A stretch of 64,000 nt of DNA from Iris pallida (lineage: Eukaryota; Streptophyta; Magnoliopsida; Asparagales; Iridaceae). The position numbers and the translations under genes were made by a program. Of this stretch, positions 40,969 to 54,699 are shown one piece after another (the first letter of the stretch is position 1; each line of letters starts with the position of its first letter). Where the stretch lies: NCBI GenBank assembly GCA_029216955.1, contig JANAVB010005597.1:48524703-48588702 (forward strand), given 5' to 3'. The notes below the pieces were generated by a model. It saw only the letters and a program-made list of their open reading frames with translations. It did not search any database and had not been told where the DNA came from.

Positions 40969-43247
40969 TGTAGTGCCCTGTCCCGCTCATTCAATCGGAG
41001 GAATCGAAATGCCGACGGCGTTCGTACTTAGCCTTGCAACGGAGACATCGCTCGGTCGAGACGACCGCTCGCTCAGGTGGGATATTTTTGGTGAACTTGC
41101 CTCATCTTTGCCTTCACAAAATAAATCGTGTTTTAACTTGCACAAGTAGGCTTAATAATAAAAGAGATGAATCCACATAGCTAAGGGGATAATCCCGACG
41201 GGTCAAAATAAGTTAGAACATGGAAAAATGTCCCACGGTCGGCATAGAGTTGGTGCACGGCGTGCTTTAAAAATGACACTCGGTCCTTCGTCCCGTGGCT
41301 TGGGAGAAGCAAAGTTAGTCTTCGACACAAAACTATGAACTTGCCTAAGTTGCAGGCGTCGCCCCCATAAACGCTTGATAAAGCGTGCACGGTTCCACTG
41401 CGCAAGGCTTGGCATAGCCTTTGCTCGTCCCTCGGGTTAAGTCGTAGGCTTGAGAAAGTTAGGCAAAGTGATGTTGGTCGACCTAAGTCATTCCAAGTGC
41501 GGTCCCGCTTATTCTGCGGTTGTCAAGTTAAATAGTCCCACGATCCCAAGGCCCGTCATACGAGGTATGACTTGGGCGATAGCATTGTGTAGAGCACGAG
41601 TCGGTTTAAGGTACGAGCTACGGTTGGTTCAGAGAAAAGTTAGCCACGGTCTATCGATACTTAAGGAAACACGTTGTGTTCAAGTTAAGTGGGAAGGCTA
41701 TGCAGTAGCCGTTCCCGGAGTTCAAAGAATATTAAATCTAAGCGACGGTTAGTCGTCGAGAGGAAATATGTCGGGACTGTGGTTCAGTCGCCGAGGCAAC
41801 CCTGGTTTGGGCTCTGCAAAGAAGTGTGAAAAGTAGAAGAAGTAAAATAAAGGAACTTGGTGATGATGATGAGACCATGCATTACGTTAAGTCTATAAGT
41901 TAGCGTAGGCGCGTGGTCATGGACAACTTATTGACAAGGGCGATGGTTCTTCGGATCGGAAACCTTGGGCCAGGGACCGATCCGGCCTAGGAAGAACAAA
42001 TTATAGCCGAGCTGGGTATGAAGCAACTGGTAGGTCGGGGACTTGCATCGGGGATCGCCACCTGCGGTGCAAGGGTCCCGAATGCCAGGCTATGTCCAGG
42101 ATGGCTAGTCAATGCCAGTGACCATTCATATAGATGTGTCGGCACGGGCGACAATCCGCACGTGTGCCTTTGGACTGAGTTGAGTTGAATATATATGCAG
42201 TTAGAGAACACAATGTCTGGGCTAAGATTTGGCTACAACGAAGGCGACGTGCTTCGGCACAAGATGTGGCGTTGAGTGTTAAGTCGTTGGCATAGAGTTG
42301 CATGAATTAGGCTTGAACTGTTGTGAGTTAAGTCGTGAAGGGCCGTAGGACAAGTTGGGTGAAGTTACGTTGAGTTGCTGGGCACGACCTCGAAGTAAGA
42401 GGCACTGTCGTGTTGTCACAACACAAGTATAGGCAAGACTAAGCGAGGAGGCGCTGCATCAGAGATATTGAAGCACGAATCGAGTTCATGACACGACCGA
42501 GTCGTTACGTCATAGAGTATGGCACGAAAGACAAGTGTGAGTCGGTGCATCGAAAATACAAGCACGAGAAAGGTCTAGAGGCAAGGAAATGGAGTCTGTC
42601 GCGTAGTTGCGTCTCTGATTTTGGCCGTAAGGCAAGCACGACTTGATAGGTTAACGTTGTTGAGTGGACGTTACTGTTGCAAGCACGAGATGGTCTTCGG
42701 ACACAAGTATGCCAAGGCGTCTATCATAAAACTGATCCTAAGACAAGACTAGAAAGACAATTGTTAAGAATGGACTATGTTACACAAAGAAAAGTAAACG
42801 TGTTGGTTTTGTATGGGTGGATGAGGAGCTCATTCCACCAGTACAGTTGAGTACTGACACCCACATAGTTTACATGTGCAGGCACAGGTAGAAGCTCATG
42901 GTACGGAGCTTGCTTGGATGCATCGAGGCATGGAGTCCCTTGGCGATTCGAAGCATACTGTTGCATGGAGTCAAGACTTATACGGGACATAATGTATGGA
43001 CATCAACTTCTAAAGCTTCCGCTGGATCGACAAATGTATTGAGAGATGAGAGAGAGAGAGAGCTGAGTGACTTGTAATGTGAGATTGAGTGTGCTTGGAA
43101 GACTTGTAATCTTGGCCTTGCGCCCCCAGTGTAACCGTTATTTCAATATCAATAAAGAGCTTCTTTGTATAACTTGTGTTTTGTTTTAAATTCTGTTGCT
43201 ATTATTCAATGTCTCTGCTTGGGACTTCTGTGCGACGACCCCGTCGC

Positions 43248-45473
43248 TGTAGAAGCATGGAATTTCACAACCAGAAAGCCCATGCGCCAGACACTACATG
43301 CACTAGAACTCAGACGAAGAACTTCACAGCAAAGTCAATAAGTATAGACATTTGAAGAAGGACTTTTCATTTATATAAAAGTCTATTACATGTCTAGAAA
43401 AGGTTGTACAAAGGAGAATTTCTACAAAAGAAAGATCCTAAGTCTACAGCCAGCGGCTACCACGCGCCTCCAGATAAGCGCAGCGGCCACCATGCGCCTC
43501 CAGTTAGGCGCAGCAGTCATCATGCGCTGCCAGTCACCATGCGCTGTCAGTCAGGCGCAGCAGACATCATGCGCCTCCAACCAGGCGCATCCCACCATAT
43601 CTTCAGCAGCTCAGTCATGTACATCCAGCTCAGTTGTGCCTTCAACAGCCCAGCTATGTGCATCCCTTCAGCCAAATTCTTCCAGCCAGGCTCACCTGGC
43701 CAAGCAGAGCCCAGTTATGTGCCGCTCTTCCAACCAGGCTCGCCTGATAAATGCTTCGACACAAAGCATTTAACCCTCTAGCTGGAACCAAGGAAGAGAA
43801 GAGCACCACAAATACTGTGGCCAGGGGAGGCTTCGAAAGAGCCTCCAAAGCCGAAGGAAGATCGTGATCGAAACCGCGGCTAAAGGAGCAGCTTTCAACA
43901 CAATCAAAGTGGGCGACACCCACTTTGAAGGAAGAGAGAGCCTAGCACCGCCATTCCGATCTACGGCTCTTCCAGAATAACGGGGACAAGGCCCGAGCAT
44001 CCCTATCTTTGGATGCAACAGGCACCTTTCGCCTGCCTCGGAAGCCCTCGACTCCGTCTTTTGGATGTAACAGTCACCTTCAAGAGCATCGAAGACAACA
44101 CAGCGTCTCATTCACCCTCGGGAGCACTTCGTCAATAGAATGCACCCGCATGTTCAAGTTCATGTTGGAAGTACGTGAGGGAATGAGAAGCAAATCTTCT
44201 CTCCATGCCACTATTTATAGGCCGGGCAGATCAAACCCACGCGCCAAGTGGATGGCCCTCCGAATTCCGTGCAATGAATTTACATTAAATGGATGAACCG
44301 GACGCCTCGAATTCAGCCAAACGGCTATTTATGGCACTCGAAGAGCGAGACAGCCGCATCATTAAAAGACATGTCCGATGTGCCAGCCAGACAGCGCATC
44401 ACACGGACGCGCCGTTCGGCATCAGGCGCATCACACAGACGCGCCCTGCAGTACTCGGCGCATTACAGAGGGTGCACCCTCACACATCTCCATACCGAGT
44501 GGAACGCCAACCGACGCGCCCACTCAGCTGTCCATCGAACGTCACCAACATTAAATGCTGAACTGACAGAGTTGGCAGCACGCCTCCCAAAGTCTGAACA
44601 GTTGACAGCTTTATTCAGAAAATGAAGCGTCGACAACGTCAGCATCATCATGACTTTATTTCGACGGCTACTGCCACGTGGCCACTCCACCATCAGCATG
44701 CGCCTCTACGGCCATGCATCCAAATCAGTATGCGCCTCAAAAGCCATGCGCCTCAGACTGCTCTCTGATCCCGAAAGACAGAAGGAAAGTCGCCTGCATG
44801 CGCCTCAAAAGCCATGCGCCCCAAATGGTTTGTAACTCCTAAAGGTTATGAGCCGTAGCCTCCTCCTGCGCCCAATCCAAGGCGCAGCTCACCAGATCAC
44901 TTCTCTCCACCAAATCCGAGATCTTCGAACCATGAGTCGACGACACGTGTCTTTTGACTCAACTCATCCAAGATTTCAGCAACGGAAAGATCTTCTCTCT
45001 GCTACGTGCCGGCTCACAACAGCAGTATGAAGAGTTCTCCCCCTCGATCAGGGCGCAGCATCCGTGCACCTCCATCAGCAACCTCCATGTGGCATCCCCA
45101 CACCGGCGCATCCTGCATGCGCGCACGAGCAGCCAGTCTGCAAAACTATAAATAGAAGGATCATCTCCTTCACACACACACAGAGACTCAGAACACACAA
45201 GAATCCACAACAGAGAATCACCGAGAGGCAGTTCTAGACACTCAACGTCTTTCTCCTATCAGCAAGCTCCAGCACCCAGAGCAATCAACACCTTCAGAGA
45301 ACCGATAACCGTCGTCAGCCGGTCAACGGAGTCAACGCATTACCACTCGCTCCATTGGCACTAAGGACCCAGCTTAAACAAAAGTGTACTCCTAGGACTA
45401 CATCTAAGTCCTATATTGTATCACTGTTCTGTTTGTATTAAGATTTCAATCAAAACAATTTTAATGGCAAACA
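43248..45473 (+). repeat. 5' LTR of the Tat element
   Basis: It starts TGTAGAAGCATGG and ends ATGGCAAACA (2226 bp). It is rich in 'atgcgcct' and 'ggcgca' motifs. A TATA-like 'actataaatagaagg' lies at about 45145-45160, so R would start near 45180. Confidence 0.92.
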
Positions 45474-48241
45474 AGCTGGCGACTCTGCTGGGGACTTCTT
45501 TCTCCTCTACCGAGAAGGTTGTGTCACAGGCCGACGACGTGAAGGTGGGCTCCTCCCACAAGACGCTGGTAGTGCGCCTCAATCAACAGGCGTACGAGGA
45601 GTTCATTTCTGAAGGAAGTGCGAGTCCTTCGAAGCGGCTGTCGAAGCCGAAGAAGACCCGCGCAGTCTGGGTGCGCAAAGTCGACGCCTTGGGCACCACC
45701 GTTGAAGGGGATGCGCCCGTCCAGCCTTCCCTTCCTGCTGACGTCCTCAGCAGTCAAGGTGCGCCCGCCGATGCAGCGCATCTCTCGAGGAAGCGTGCGG
45801 CTGACCACGTTCTCCAGCCATCTTCCTCTCAGGCGAGGAAGATACATCGACGGAGCAGGGGCGCAGCCAATGCCCCGCGCATCACTTCTGATGCGCCACA
45901 AAGAGCCTCTGTCTTTGACAGACTCACTCGCTGTAATGGCGAGGAGAATTTGGATGCTGAGTACTATGCGCCCCAGCGGGCTGGTACGAAGAAATCCAAG
46001 GCGGCACGGGCCATGCGCCACAAACGTGCTATGCCAGCAGCCGACCAGAGGCACGCGCTTACAATCACGCGCACTGCCGATGGCAAGCTGTACAAAGTTG
46101 ACTCAAGTGCTTCTGCACCGACAACGAGTCGATCTTCAAAGTCCTCATCTCGCTTGGGCGCATTCACTGCGTGCACAACCAAGCCGAGAGAGGCAAACTC
46201 AGTGGTTTTGAACTCCCGCGCCTCCTCTGGTTGTGCGTTTGAGGTCCGTTCAAGTCACTTCAAATGCTGTGGTTCCCCCACTACTGATCGTGATGCCTGC
46301 TTGGTATTAGATCAGGGGGCGCAGCACTCACCCGACCACCCCGGCGCTTGGCCCTGCCATGCGCCTAAGAGGGGTGTGAGGGTAGCACTCTCCTCCAACG
46401 ACTTGCGCAACGTGATCACTCACAAGCGCCGGTCAGGAGAGTTGACCAACAAGCACGATGCACCTCTCGCGGGGCACACTTGTGCAGTGGTCACCATCAA
46501 CTGCTGTTGCAAGACGGCAGTACCGCCAAAGCAGTCGGTCTTCCAACGGCTACAATCATCGACACCCCTCCGACATCGCCTTGGGACGAAGGTGTCAGCA
46601 GAAGAGGAGCTAAAGGTTGCTTCATGCAACGTGATCTCCAACTCCTCATCTGTCCGGAAGACGACTGCCAATTCCTCGTCTTCATCCAAAAGCCAGCCGA
46701 GGAAAACCAAGGCAGCTGTCACGACCTCTGGAGTGTTCGAAGGCACTCGGTCGAGGAAGAAGTTCTTGGAGGAAGCTGGGGGTAGCCAGACCCTTGTCGA
46801 GCCTCCTTCCGAAGACGAAGATGTCCAAAGCACAGCTGCGGCGGATCTTCATCAAGGCGAAGATGGCCTCCCTGAAGCCCCTCAAAATGACGATGTCCTC
46901 CAGGACACCGCCGGGGGTAGTGCTGGAAACGAAGAGGCCCTTCAAGACAGAGCTGAGGGCAGTCAGGCCCTTGCAGATGCGCCTGTCGAAGACGAACTCC
47001 AGAATGTGGCTGGGGGTGGCCAAACACCAGGAAAAGTGACTCCCCCACATGAGAGCGAGGCTGAGAGCGAAGCCTCAACTAATCCATCCACTTCCGGCCG
47101 TGTCATGACAGTATACATGATCGGGGGTGATCTTGAGACTGATGCGCCGCCACAGGACATTGTCCAGCGCATAGACTCGCTAGAGGGAGGACTCAAAACC
47201 CTCTCTGCCTCAATGCAAGCGCTGACTCAAGCAGTGTTTGAGATACGGTCGGCCTTGATCAGGATACCTTCAAATGGTCCCGACCCAGGAGCCAATGGAG
47301 AGTCGAGTGTGCCCCTCCAACGGACACCCTCAGATACAGAAGCACCCCGGACGTCGGAGCCCTCAAACGCTCCACTCCAGGTGGTACCTCCTTCCCCGAC
47401 TCCTAGCTCCACGGAGGACGTGGTCGAAATGATCAAAGATCTGCGGGAGCGCTTCGAGTCCAAGAACAGGCAGGAGGAGCGCCAGAAGATGGGCATTCCC
47501 CAGCCTTATCCCCTTGAGTGGAACAAGGTGGTTTATCCCCCAAAGTATAAACCACAAACACTCACGCCGTATGACGGGAAAGACTCTCTACGACGGTACC
47601 TGACGTACTTCTAGTCGCAGACAGGGCATCTTCCGAAGGAGGACGCGCTCTTCACCAGCATCTTTGTTGGGGCCCTGAAAGGGGTGGCGTATGACTGGTA
47701 CTGCAGCCTCCCCGATAATTCCATATCGTCCTTCGACGACCTGACACGCCTCTTCCTCGACCGCTTCTACGACGGTGGGAAGGACATGACGATAGCGTCT
47801 CTCATTGAGATACGCCAGAAGGACAAGGAAACGGTTCGGGCATTCATCGAACGCTTCCGTCAGGCCTGTTTCAGGCTACCTCCAGGCATGCCAGAGCATG
47901 CGCTTCTCTCCGCTTGCAGTATGAACATGCTGCCTGCAGTAAAGCTCTGGCTTAACTCTACTCCCCCTCCCGACTGGAGCTCCCTAATCATCGAAGCTGA
48001 AGCTGCAGAGAAGAAGGCGGCCAATGCACGTCTTTTGGGTGTTAGCTTCCCCGCCTTTGACGATAAGGGGAAAAAGTCCGCAATCAACAACTCCGGACGA
48101 GAAACAAAGGGGAAACAGGCATTGACTGTTAATGCCTCGAAGGACGCATCTGCGCCTACTCAAAAGCCTCCACTGGCACCGAGACCCAAGGAGGTTTATT
48201 CATTCAATGATGACGACACCCTGCAACTCTTGAGATACTGA
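45464..48241 (+). pseudogene. Tat gag region, one in-frame stop, frameshift at its end
   Basis: The first ATG lies in the last bases of the 5' LTR (45464), and the frame reads straight through the primer site. About 600 residues of low-complexity Ser/Ala/Pro-rich N-terminal extension with Val-Glu-Asp repeats come first, then the retrotransposon gag core (from about 47550: YDGKDSLRRY ... AYDWYCSL ... LTRLFLDRFY). A TAG at 47612-47614 cuts the core. The same frame continues on the other side to TGA 48239-48241. Reading resumes in another frame in the next segment, consistent with a single missing base near 48229. Gag would form the particle and package RNA. Confidence 0.85.
45477..45495 (+). 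promoter_or_regulatory. primer-binding site of the Tat element
   Basis: TGGCGACTCTGCTGGGGAC starts three bases after the LTR. It begins with the TGG expected from a tRNA CCA end and resembles the site attributed to tRNA-Arg in Ogre/Tat elements. The tRNA assignment is from memory of the family. Confidence 0.7.
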
Positions 48242-50727
48242 AGCAGGGTGACAAGATCAAGCTTCCGGACCCGAAGCGGCCCGATGAAGTCGGGAAAGTG
48301 GACAACCCGAGGTACTGTCACTACCATCGGTTTGTCGGACACCCGACTAAGGACTGCTACGTCCTCAAAAATTACATCCAGCGCATGATCAATGCGGATG
48401 TAATCTCCGTCGACTATGAAGAGAAGACGGTGTCAGCTAATGTGGTGTCACTTCAGTTCGGTACCTTGCCGCCGACTACCACACAAGATGGAGTCGTCCC
48501 CATCCCTAAGGCGACAATGGAGGTGGTGAACTTGCCACCCACCCGTGACAATGTGAGTGGACTTGTCCCACTCACCACATCTCGAGGAGAGGTCCTCTGG
48601 GTTCACCCCGACCTCGTCTCCGAGGTAACTCAACCGGAGGTACGCCCTACCTCCAAAGCAAAAGGCAGGAAGATCAAGTCTTGCCACATGGTCTCTTCTT
48701 CAACGGAAGAGGCGCTTCCTGTGCAGACGCGTGCACAACAGAACTCCCAGTCCGGTGAAGCTGCTGCCGAAGTGGTGCCTCCTGGCACCATCCCTGAGGA
48801 GGGTCCATCCAAGCCCTCAGCAGCCAATAAACAAAAGCAAGTGGAGGCCCGTTTCGACAGACCTCTGCGGAAAGAAAATGCTTCGGGGCTAGCCAAGCCC
48901 CACAATTTTGACATTCTGGCACAACTGGCCAGTACTCCTGCACGCTTGTCTTTGTTCGAGCTCCTGCGTCTCTCTAAGGACTCCCGAGAAGCTCTCTGCG
49001 AAGCTCTGAAGGATGCCGAATCCTTTCTCAGTCAAGTCAAGCAGCCTGAAGACCTCCCAACTACTTGTGCACATTGTCATTGTGCGGATGAAGTTATCCC
49101 AAACATAACTTTCACCCAACAAGACATGCTGCTCAAGCATCACCGACATAACCGACCGTTGTATTACACAGGGTACATCGGTTCGGTAAAGGTGAGCAGG
49201 ATTCAGATCGATCCGGGGTCTTCCCTAAGCATCATTCCAAAGGTGCTGCTATCAAAGCTGGGGATCCCAATGTACCGGCTGGCGCCCTCCAATACGACCA
49301 TCAGTGGCTTCAACGCTAGCAAGAGCGAGCCACTGGGCAAGATCCGGCTGAAATGTCACATCGGCAGCCTCAAAACTGAGGTGACTTGTTATGTGGTGGA
49401 TGCCGAGGTCAACTACAACATCTTACTCGGACGACCATGGTTACATGAGTACATGGTGGTGCCCTCCACGCTCCACCAATGCATGAAATATGTATCCACC
49501 AACGGCGTCATCTGGACGGAGTTTGCAGATATCGATCCCTTCAAAGGGATTGAGGCCTACTTCACCGATTCCGACTTGTACAAGCCCATTGACGAGGAGG
49601 AAGCCAATGACGCTGATGATGAGGCAGAGACGGCAACAGAGCCGGACTTGGAGCCTGAGATGACTCCCGACGCCCCCTTGAAAATCCGTTTGAAGGGGAA
49701 ACCACCCCAGAAGGCGCCTCCAATGAGCATCAAGCTATCAGGAAAAGCGCCGGCTCGCGAAGCTCCCCTGAAGATACGCCTCAAGGGAAAGCCACCTCAA
49801 ACAGCGGCTCCCCTGGTGGTAAAATTACAAGGGAAGGCGCCACTCATCGGAGGCGCAACCGAGGCACCTCTCAAGGTGCGTCTTAAAGGCAAGCCGCCGC
49901 AGTCATCCAAGATGCCGGAGAGGGCTCACATAACCCTCTCAGACCCTAAAGTCAGAGCGGTGGAGGACTCTCCTGATCCGGCCCCAGTGCTTACAGATGA
50001 GGAGCTTGGCGAATATATCTCCGCTGATGTAGACGCACCCTCCTTCGACAATGTAATCCCACGGGATAAAATCTCGTACTTTATCAATAATAGAGTGTCT
50101 TTCAATTATTCTTGTCTTCCACACTGGAATACCATGTATACATTAGACAACGCTCTACGGTCGTTGCAAACACAAGTAACGACCGTCTACCATAATCAAA
50201 TAGTCCCGTCTCAAGGAGTCTTCATAGTCCCTCCACGGAGCCGAGGCCAAGGCACCATCATCTCGGGCAAAATCGAGCGTCGTCGGGACTTCCCGTCAAT
50301 CGAGCCCGAACCTGATACCGGCAGAGTACAAGTCTATCGGTACACAGATGCGGCTAAGCACATCATCCAAAAGATGGGCTACGACCTGAAAAGCAACAAA
50401 GGCTTAAACTACGGCAAGGGTCGGCATCTCCCTGTCCGGCTTTCGATGCCCAATAGAAAGCCACAGGATTACTATAATCGGACTCGACGGGGGTTAGGCT
50501 ATGTCACGCCGCCATCAACTCCAGAGAGTTCAGACGCAGAAGACATAGAACATTCCCACTCGTCTGAAGTATCGACGTGGGATTCCGATACCAGTATCGG
50601 ATCAGTCTTCAGGAAAGTGCTGTCAGCTAACATGACATCGGTGCAACCTCAGAAAGATGAAGGCAAAAACCAACCGCCGGAACCCTTCGAAGAGGAACCC
50701 TGGGTTCAGCGCCTAGGAGAACAATGA
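48242..50727 (+). pseudogene. Tat gag C-terminus (zinc knuckle), protease and G-patch-like segment, ends at a stop
   Basis: The open frame begins with an atypical zinc knuckle (CHYHRFVGHPTKDC). The aspartic protease core follows near 49190-49450 (IQIDPGSSLSIIP ... YNILLGRPWLH), with Asp-Pro-Gly where Asp-Thr/Ser-Gly is usual. Then comes a run of repeated 'PLKIRLKGKPPQ' peptides (about 49670-49920) and a G-patch-like stretch (IIQKMGYD ... KGLNYGKG) near 50350-50420. The frame ends at TGA 50725-50727, yet reading resumes in the same frame in the RT segment, so this stop is probably a nonsense change. Protease would mature the polyprotein. Confidence 0.8.
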
Positions 50728-53700
50728 GAGTCTCGTTTTGAGTTACGAGAACCTCCCACCGAAGACGAAGTCGAGCAGATCGACCTCGGGGATGGGTCTT
50801 CTTCTAAACCCATCTTCATCAGCAAAAGCTTGGAAGGAGAAGACCGAGAATCTTTAGTCCAACTGGCTAAAGAGTATATTGACGTCTTCGCTTGGAGCTA
50901 CGAAGACATGCCGGGTCTCGATCCACAGATCGCGATGCATAGGTTGAACATCTTACCAGATGCCAAACCTATCAAACAACAACAGCGACGCTTCCGCCCG
51001 GACATCATGAATGCCATCGATCAGGAGGTGGACAAGCTCTTGACCAGTGGCTTCATCCGTGAGGAACAACACCCGGACTGGGTAGCCAACGTCGTCCCTG
51101 TCACCAAGAAGAATGGGAAGATACGAGTCTGTATCGACTTCAGGGATCTCAACTCTGCTTGCCCGAAGGATGAATTCCCGCTCCCAATTACCGATGTAAT
51201 GATCGACAACACATGTGGCTTTGAACGCATGTCCTTCATGGACGGGTATTCAGGCTACAATCAAATCAAGATGTTCCCCGATGACGCAAAACACACGTCA
51301 TTCAGGACTCCGAAAGGTGTTTTCTGCTACACAGTAATGCCCTTCGGCTTGAAGAATGCCGGTGCAACATACCAACGAGCGATGAGTACTATCTTCCGTC
51401 AACATCTTCGCAAGACAGTTGAGTGCTACGTTGATGACATCGCAGTCAAGAGCCGCCTCAAAAGAGATTACCTACAGGACCTGAGGACGGTCTTTGATCT
51501 CATGCGGGCACATCAACTCAAAATGAACCCCGCTAAATCCTTCCTGGGGGTTTCTAGCGGCAAATTCTTGGGCTTTGTCATCACGGCAAAAGGCATTCAT
51601 GTCGATCCCGAGAAGACTAAAGCCATCCTCAACATGGACCCTCCGAAGAACCTTCGAGAACTTCGGGGCTTACAGGGACGTCTGGCATACATCCGGAGGT
51701 TCATAGCAAACCTCTCCGGTAAATGTCAACCCTTTACTCAGCTCATGAAGAAGGGAGTCTCTTACGTCTGGACAGAGGAGTGCCAAAAGGCTTTCGACGA
51801 CATCAAGGCTTACTTGACAAGCCCGCCAGTCCTAGAGGCACCTGTCGCCGGCAAACCATTCCTCCTCTACGTCCGTGCCATGGATCATTCCCTCGGCGCT
51901 TTACTGGCTCAAAACAGCGATGCAGGCTACGAGCAAGCAATCTACTACCTCAGTCGAACACTCATCGGGGCCGAACACCGGTACAACCCCGTTGAAAAGG
52001 AGTGCTTGGCTTTGGTGTTTGCCATTCAGAAGACTCGTCATTACGTCTCGGGCCAGACAATTCACGTCATCTCCCGAGTCAATCCACTCAGAGTTCTCAT
52101 GGCAAAGCCAGGGTCATTAAACTCCCGACTGGCTACATGGACGATCCTACTAACGCCATACAACATGGTGTTTGTCCCACAGAAGGCGGTCAAGGGTCAG
52201 GCTCTGGCTGACTTTTTAGCTGCACACCCCATCCCAGAATCTTCAAAACTCTATGAAGACATCCCGGATGAAGTCCAAGAATCAAACGTCACTGAAGGAA
52301 GTCCCGTTTGGCGGATGTTCTTCGATGGCGCTTCAAGAACGGGCCCCAACGGCCAAATCATCGCAGGAGTGGGGATAGTCTTGATCTCCCCCGATCAGCT
52401 GGTCATCCAGCGCGCATACTCTCTTTCGAAGCCGTGCTCCAACAATGTTGCTGAGTACAACGCACTCGTCATGGGACTCCAGCTAGCACAACAGCTGGGG
52501 GTGGATCATCTGGAAGCCTACGGCGACTCGAAACTCGTCGTAAACCAAATTCGGGGGCAATACGAAGTTCGCCATGAAGATTTGATCCCTTACCATGAAG
52601 TCGCGTTGAACATCATTTCAACCTTCACTGGGTTCTTCATCGAACATGTACCCCGTCTACAAAACTTGGAGGCTGACGCTCTGGCTGGCCTCGCAGCCTC
52701 ATTGGCCGCGCCCCTTGGGACTCAACACTATGTTACGGTAACTGGCCGAGACTTGATTTGTCCCAGAAACAACCTATGTTTGCAAATGGCTCACGTCGTG
52801 CCAACAAACACCGATGTTAATGTCCGAGACTGGAGATTCCCGTTCATCGACTTCGCCATCTATAGAATCCTTCCGGAAGACCCGAAGGAAGCCGTCTCAG
52901 TCAGGAGACGCTCTCTTCGATTCTACTACGATACAGCCACTAAAACGCTGTACCGACGCTCCTTCGACGGGCTTCTCCTTCGATGCCTGTCTAACGAAGA
53001 AGCGGCCGAAGCTCTTCGAGAAGCTCATGACGGAACTTGCGGAGCTCACCAACCAGGTCCTAAGTTGCAAGATCGACTGCGACGTATGGGCTACTACTGG
53101 CCAACCATGGTCGCCGACGCAGTGGAATATGCTAAGAAGTGCCATGCATGCCAACTTCATGCAGACTTCATACATACACCGTCTGAACCTCTACATCCTA
53201 CAGTCGCCTCCTGGCCATTCGAAGCCTGGGGCATGGACATTGTAGGACCAATCACCCCTCCTTCATCAAGAGGACATCGTTTCATCCTGGCCATCACCGA
53301 TTACTTCTCCAAATGGGCGGAAGCAGTCCCACTAGCGGAAGTAAAAAGCTCCAGGGTGGTCAGCTTTATCAAACACCATGTCATTTACCGTTTCGGAGTA
53401 CCCAGGCGAATCATTCATGACAATGGTCCCCAGTTCATCAGCCACATTTTCAGCAGGTTCTGTGACAAGAATCGCATTCAAAATGTGGCCTCAACCGCCT
53501 ACAATCCGGCAGCAAACGGATTGGCCGAGGCGTTCAACAAAACTATCGTCAGGCTACTCAAAAAGGTCATGTCATCCAACAAACGCGACTGGGACGAAAA
53601 GCTTGGCGAATGCCTTTGGGCCTACCGCACAACGGTACGGACCCCAACAGGCAACACTCCATTCTCCCTGGTCTACGGGAGCGAAGCAGTACTGCCTCTC

Positions 53701-54087
53701 GAGATACAGATACCCTTGCTCCGCGTGGCAATCACAAACGATCTCACAGAAGAAGACAATCAACGTCGTCGTCTGCGGGAACTGGAGGCACTTGACGAAA
53801 AGCGTCTCCTAGCTCAACAATGCATCGAACTTTACCAAGCCCGTATATCACAGGCTTTCAACAAGAAGGTCAAGCAAAGAACTTTCCAAGTTGAAGACCT
53901 GGTTTTAGCAGTCAGAAGGCCAATGGTGTTAACTCACAAGACACCAGAGAAGTTCGAGCCCAAATGGGAAGGACCCTTCATCATTGAGACAGTATACTCA
54001 AACGGTGCTTACCGCCTCGCCAAACCCAATGGAGACTTGTTCATGATGCCCATCAACGGCAAGTTCCTAAAGAAGTACTATTCTTGA
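50728..54087 (+). pseudogene. Tat pol: reverse transcriptase, RNase H, second RNase H, integrase
   Basis: The frame is open from 50728 to TGA 54085-54087 (first ATG-like codon at 50830), about 1.1 kaa. RT shows FRDLNSACPKDEFPLP, FMDGYSGYNQI and the active-site YVDD near 51425. The gypsy RNase H follows (LYVRAMDHSLGALL ... QKTRHYVSG). A second, archaeal-like RNase H sits at ~52310-52710 (MFFDGASRTGPNGQ, AEYNALVMGL, YGDSKLVVNQI, ADALAGLA). Integrase has the HHCC finger (HDGTCGAH ... CHACQ) and the DDE core (WGMDIVGP, HDNGPQF, NGLAEAFNKT). No chromodomain follows. The segment itself is intact; it is called a pseudogene because upstream stops separate it from gag. Confidence 0.9.
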
Positions 54088-54186
54088 CATCCTCCAAGAC
54101 ATGTATTTCCCCAAATAACCTCTTTTCACAAAAGCAAACGCTTCCGGAACCCAGCTGTTCCGTGGCGTCCTTTCGTAGAAAGATAA

Positions 54187-54482
54187 CCACGTCCACATTA
54201 CCTCTGAGTTGTCTCTCTACATCCTACAAAGCGGAACCTTACATTTTCGTGAGCTTACGCTATCCGTCATGTTTACCACGTCCACATTACCTCTGAGTAA
54301 ACATCCCGTACAAATAACTCATGTGTTGTCGTACATTGATCGCAGAACTTCCACGTCCACATTACCTCTGAGTTGTTCAGCGTATCCCCCAGGATCATTC
54401 CTGCCACGTCCATAAATACCTCTGAGTAGGAAGATTCTATCATTTGAACCTAATGATTGCCATGTCCACATTGCCTCTGAGC
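54187..54482 (+). repeat. five dispersed copies of a 23-bp motif downstream of pol
   Basis: The motif 'ccacgtccacattacctctg' plus 'agt' occurs at 54187, 54276, 54351, 54404 (variant) and 54460 (variant), with spacings of 52-89 bp. It contains CACGTCC and lies between pol and the antisense ORF. Confidence 0.85.
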
Positions 54483-54699
54483 AAACATGTTGGTTCCTTC
54501 AAACTTATTATCTGTACCTAAAAACCAAGGTGCGCAAAAGATAATAGGTCCACATAAATCATCAAGTTCATGAGATCAAAAAATGAACACATCACACAAA
54601 AAAAAGATAGTGTATTTCTTTATTTTTCAAAGAAGGGAGTACAGAAATACGCTATTTCTCCAGCAAGAGTTGCAAAAACACATAAAAAGAAGAGAAGCT

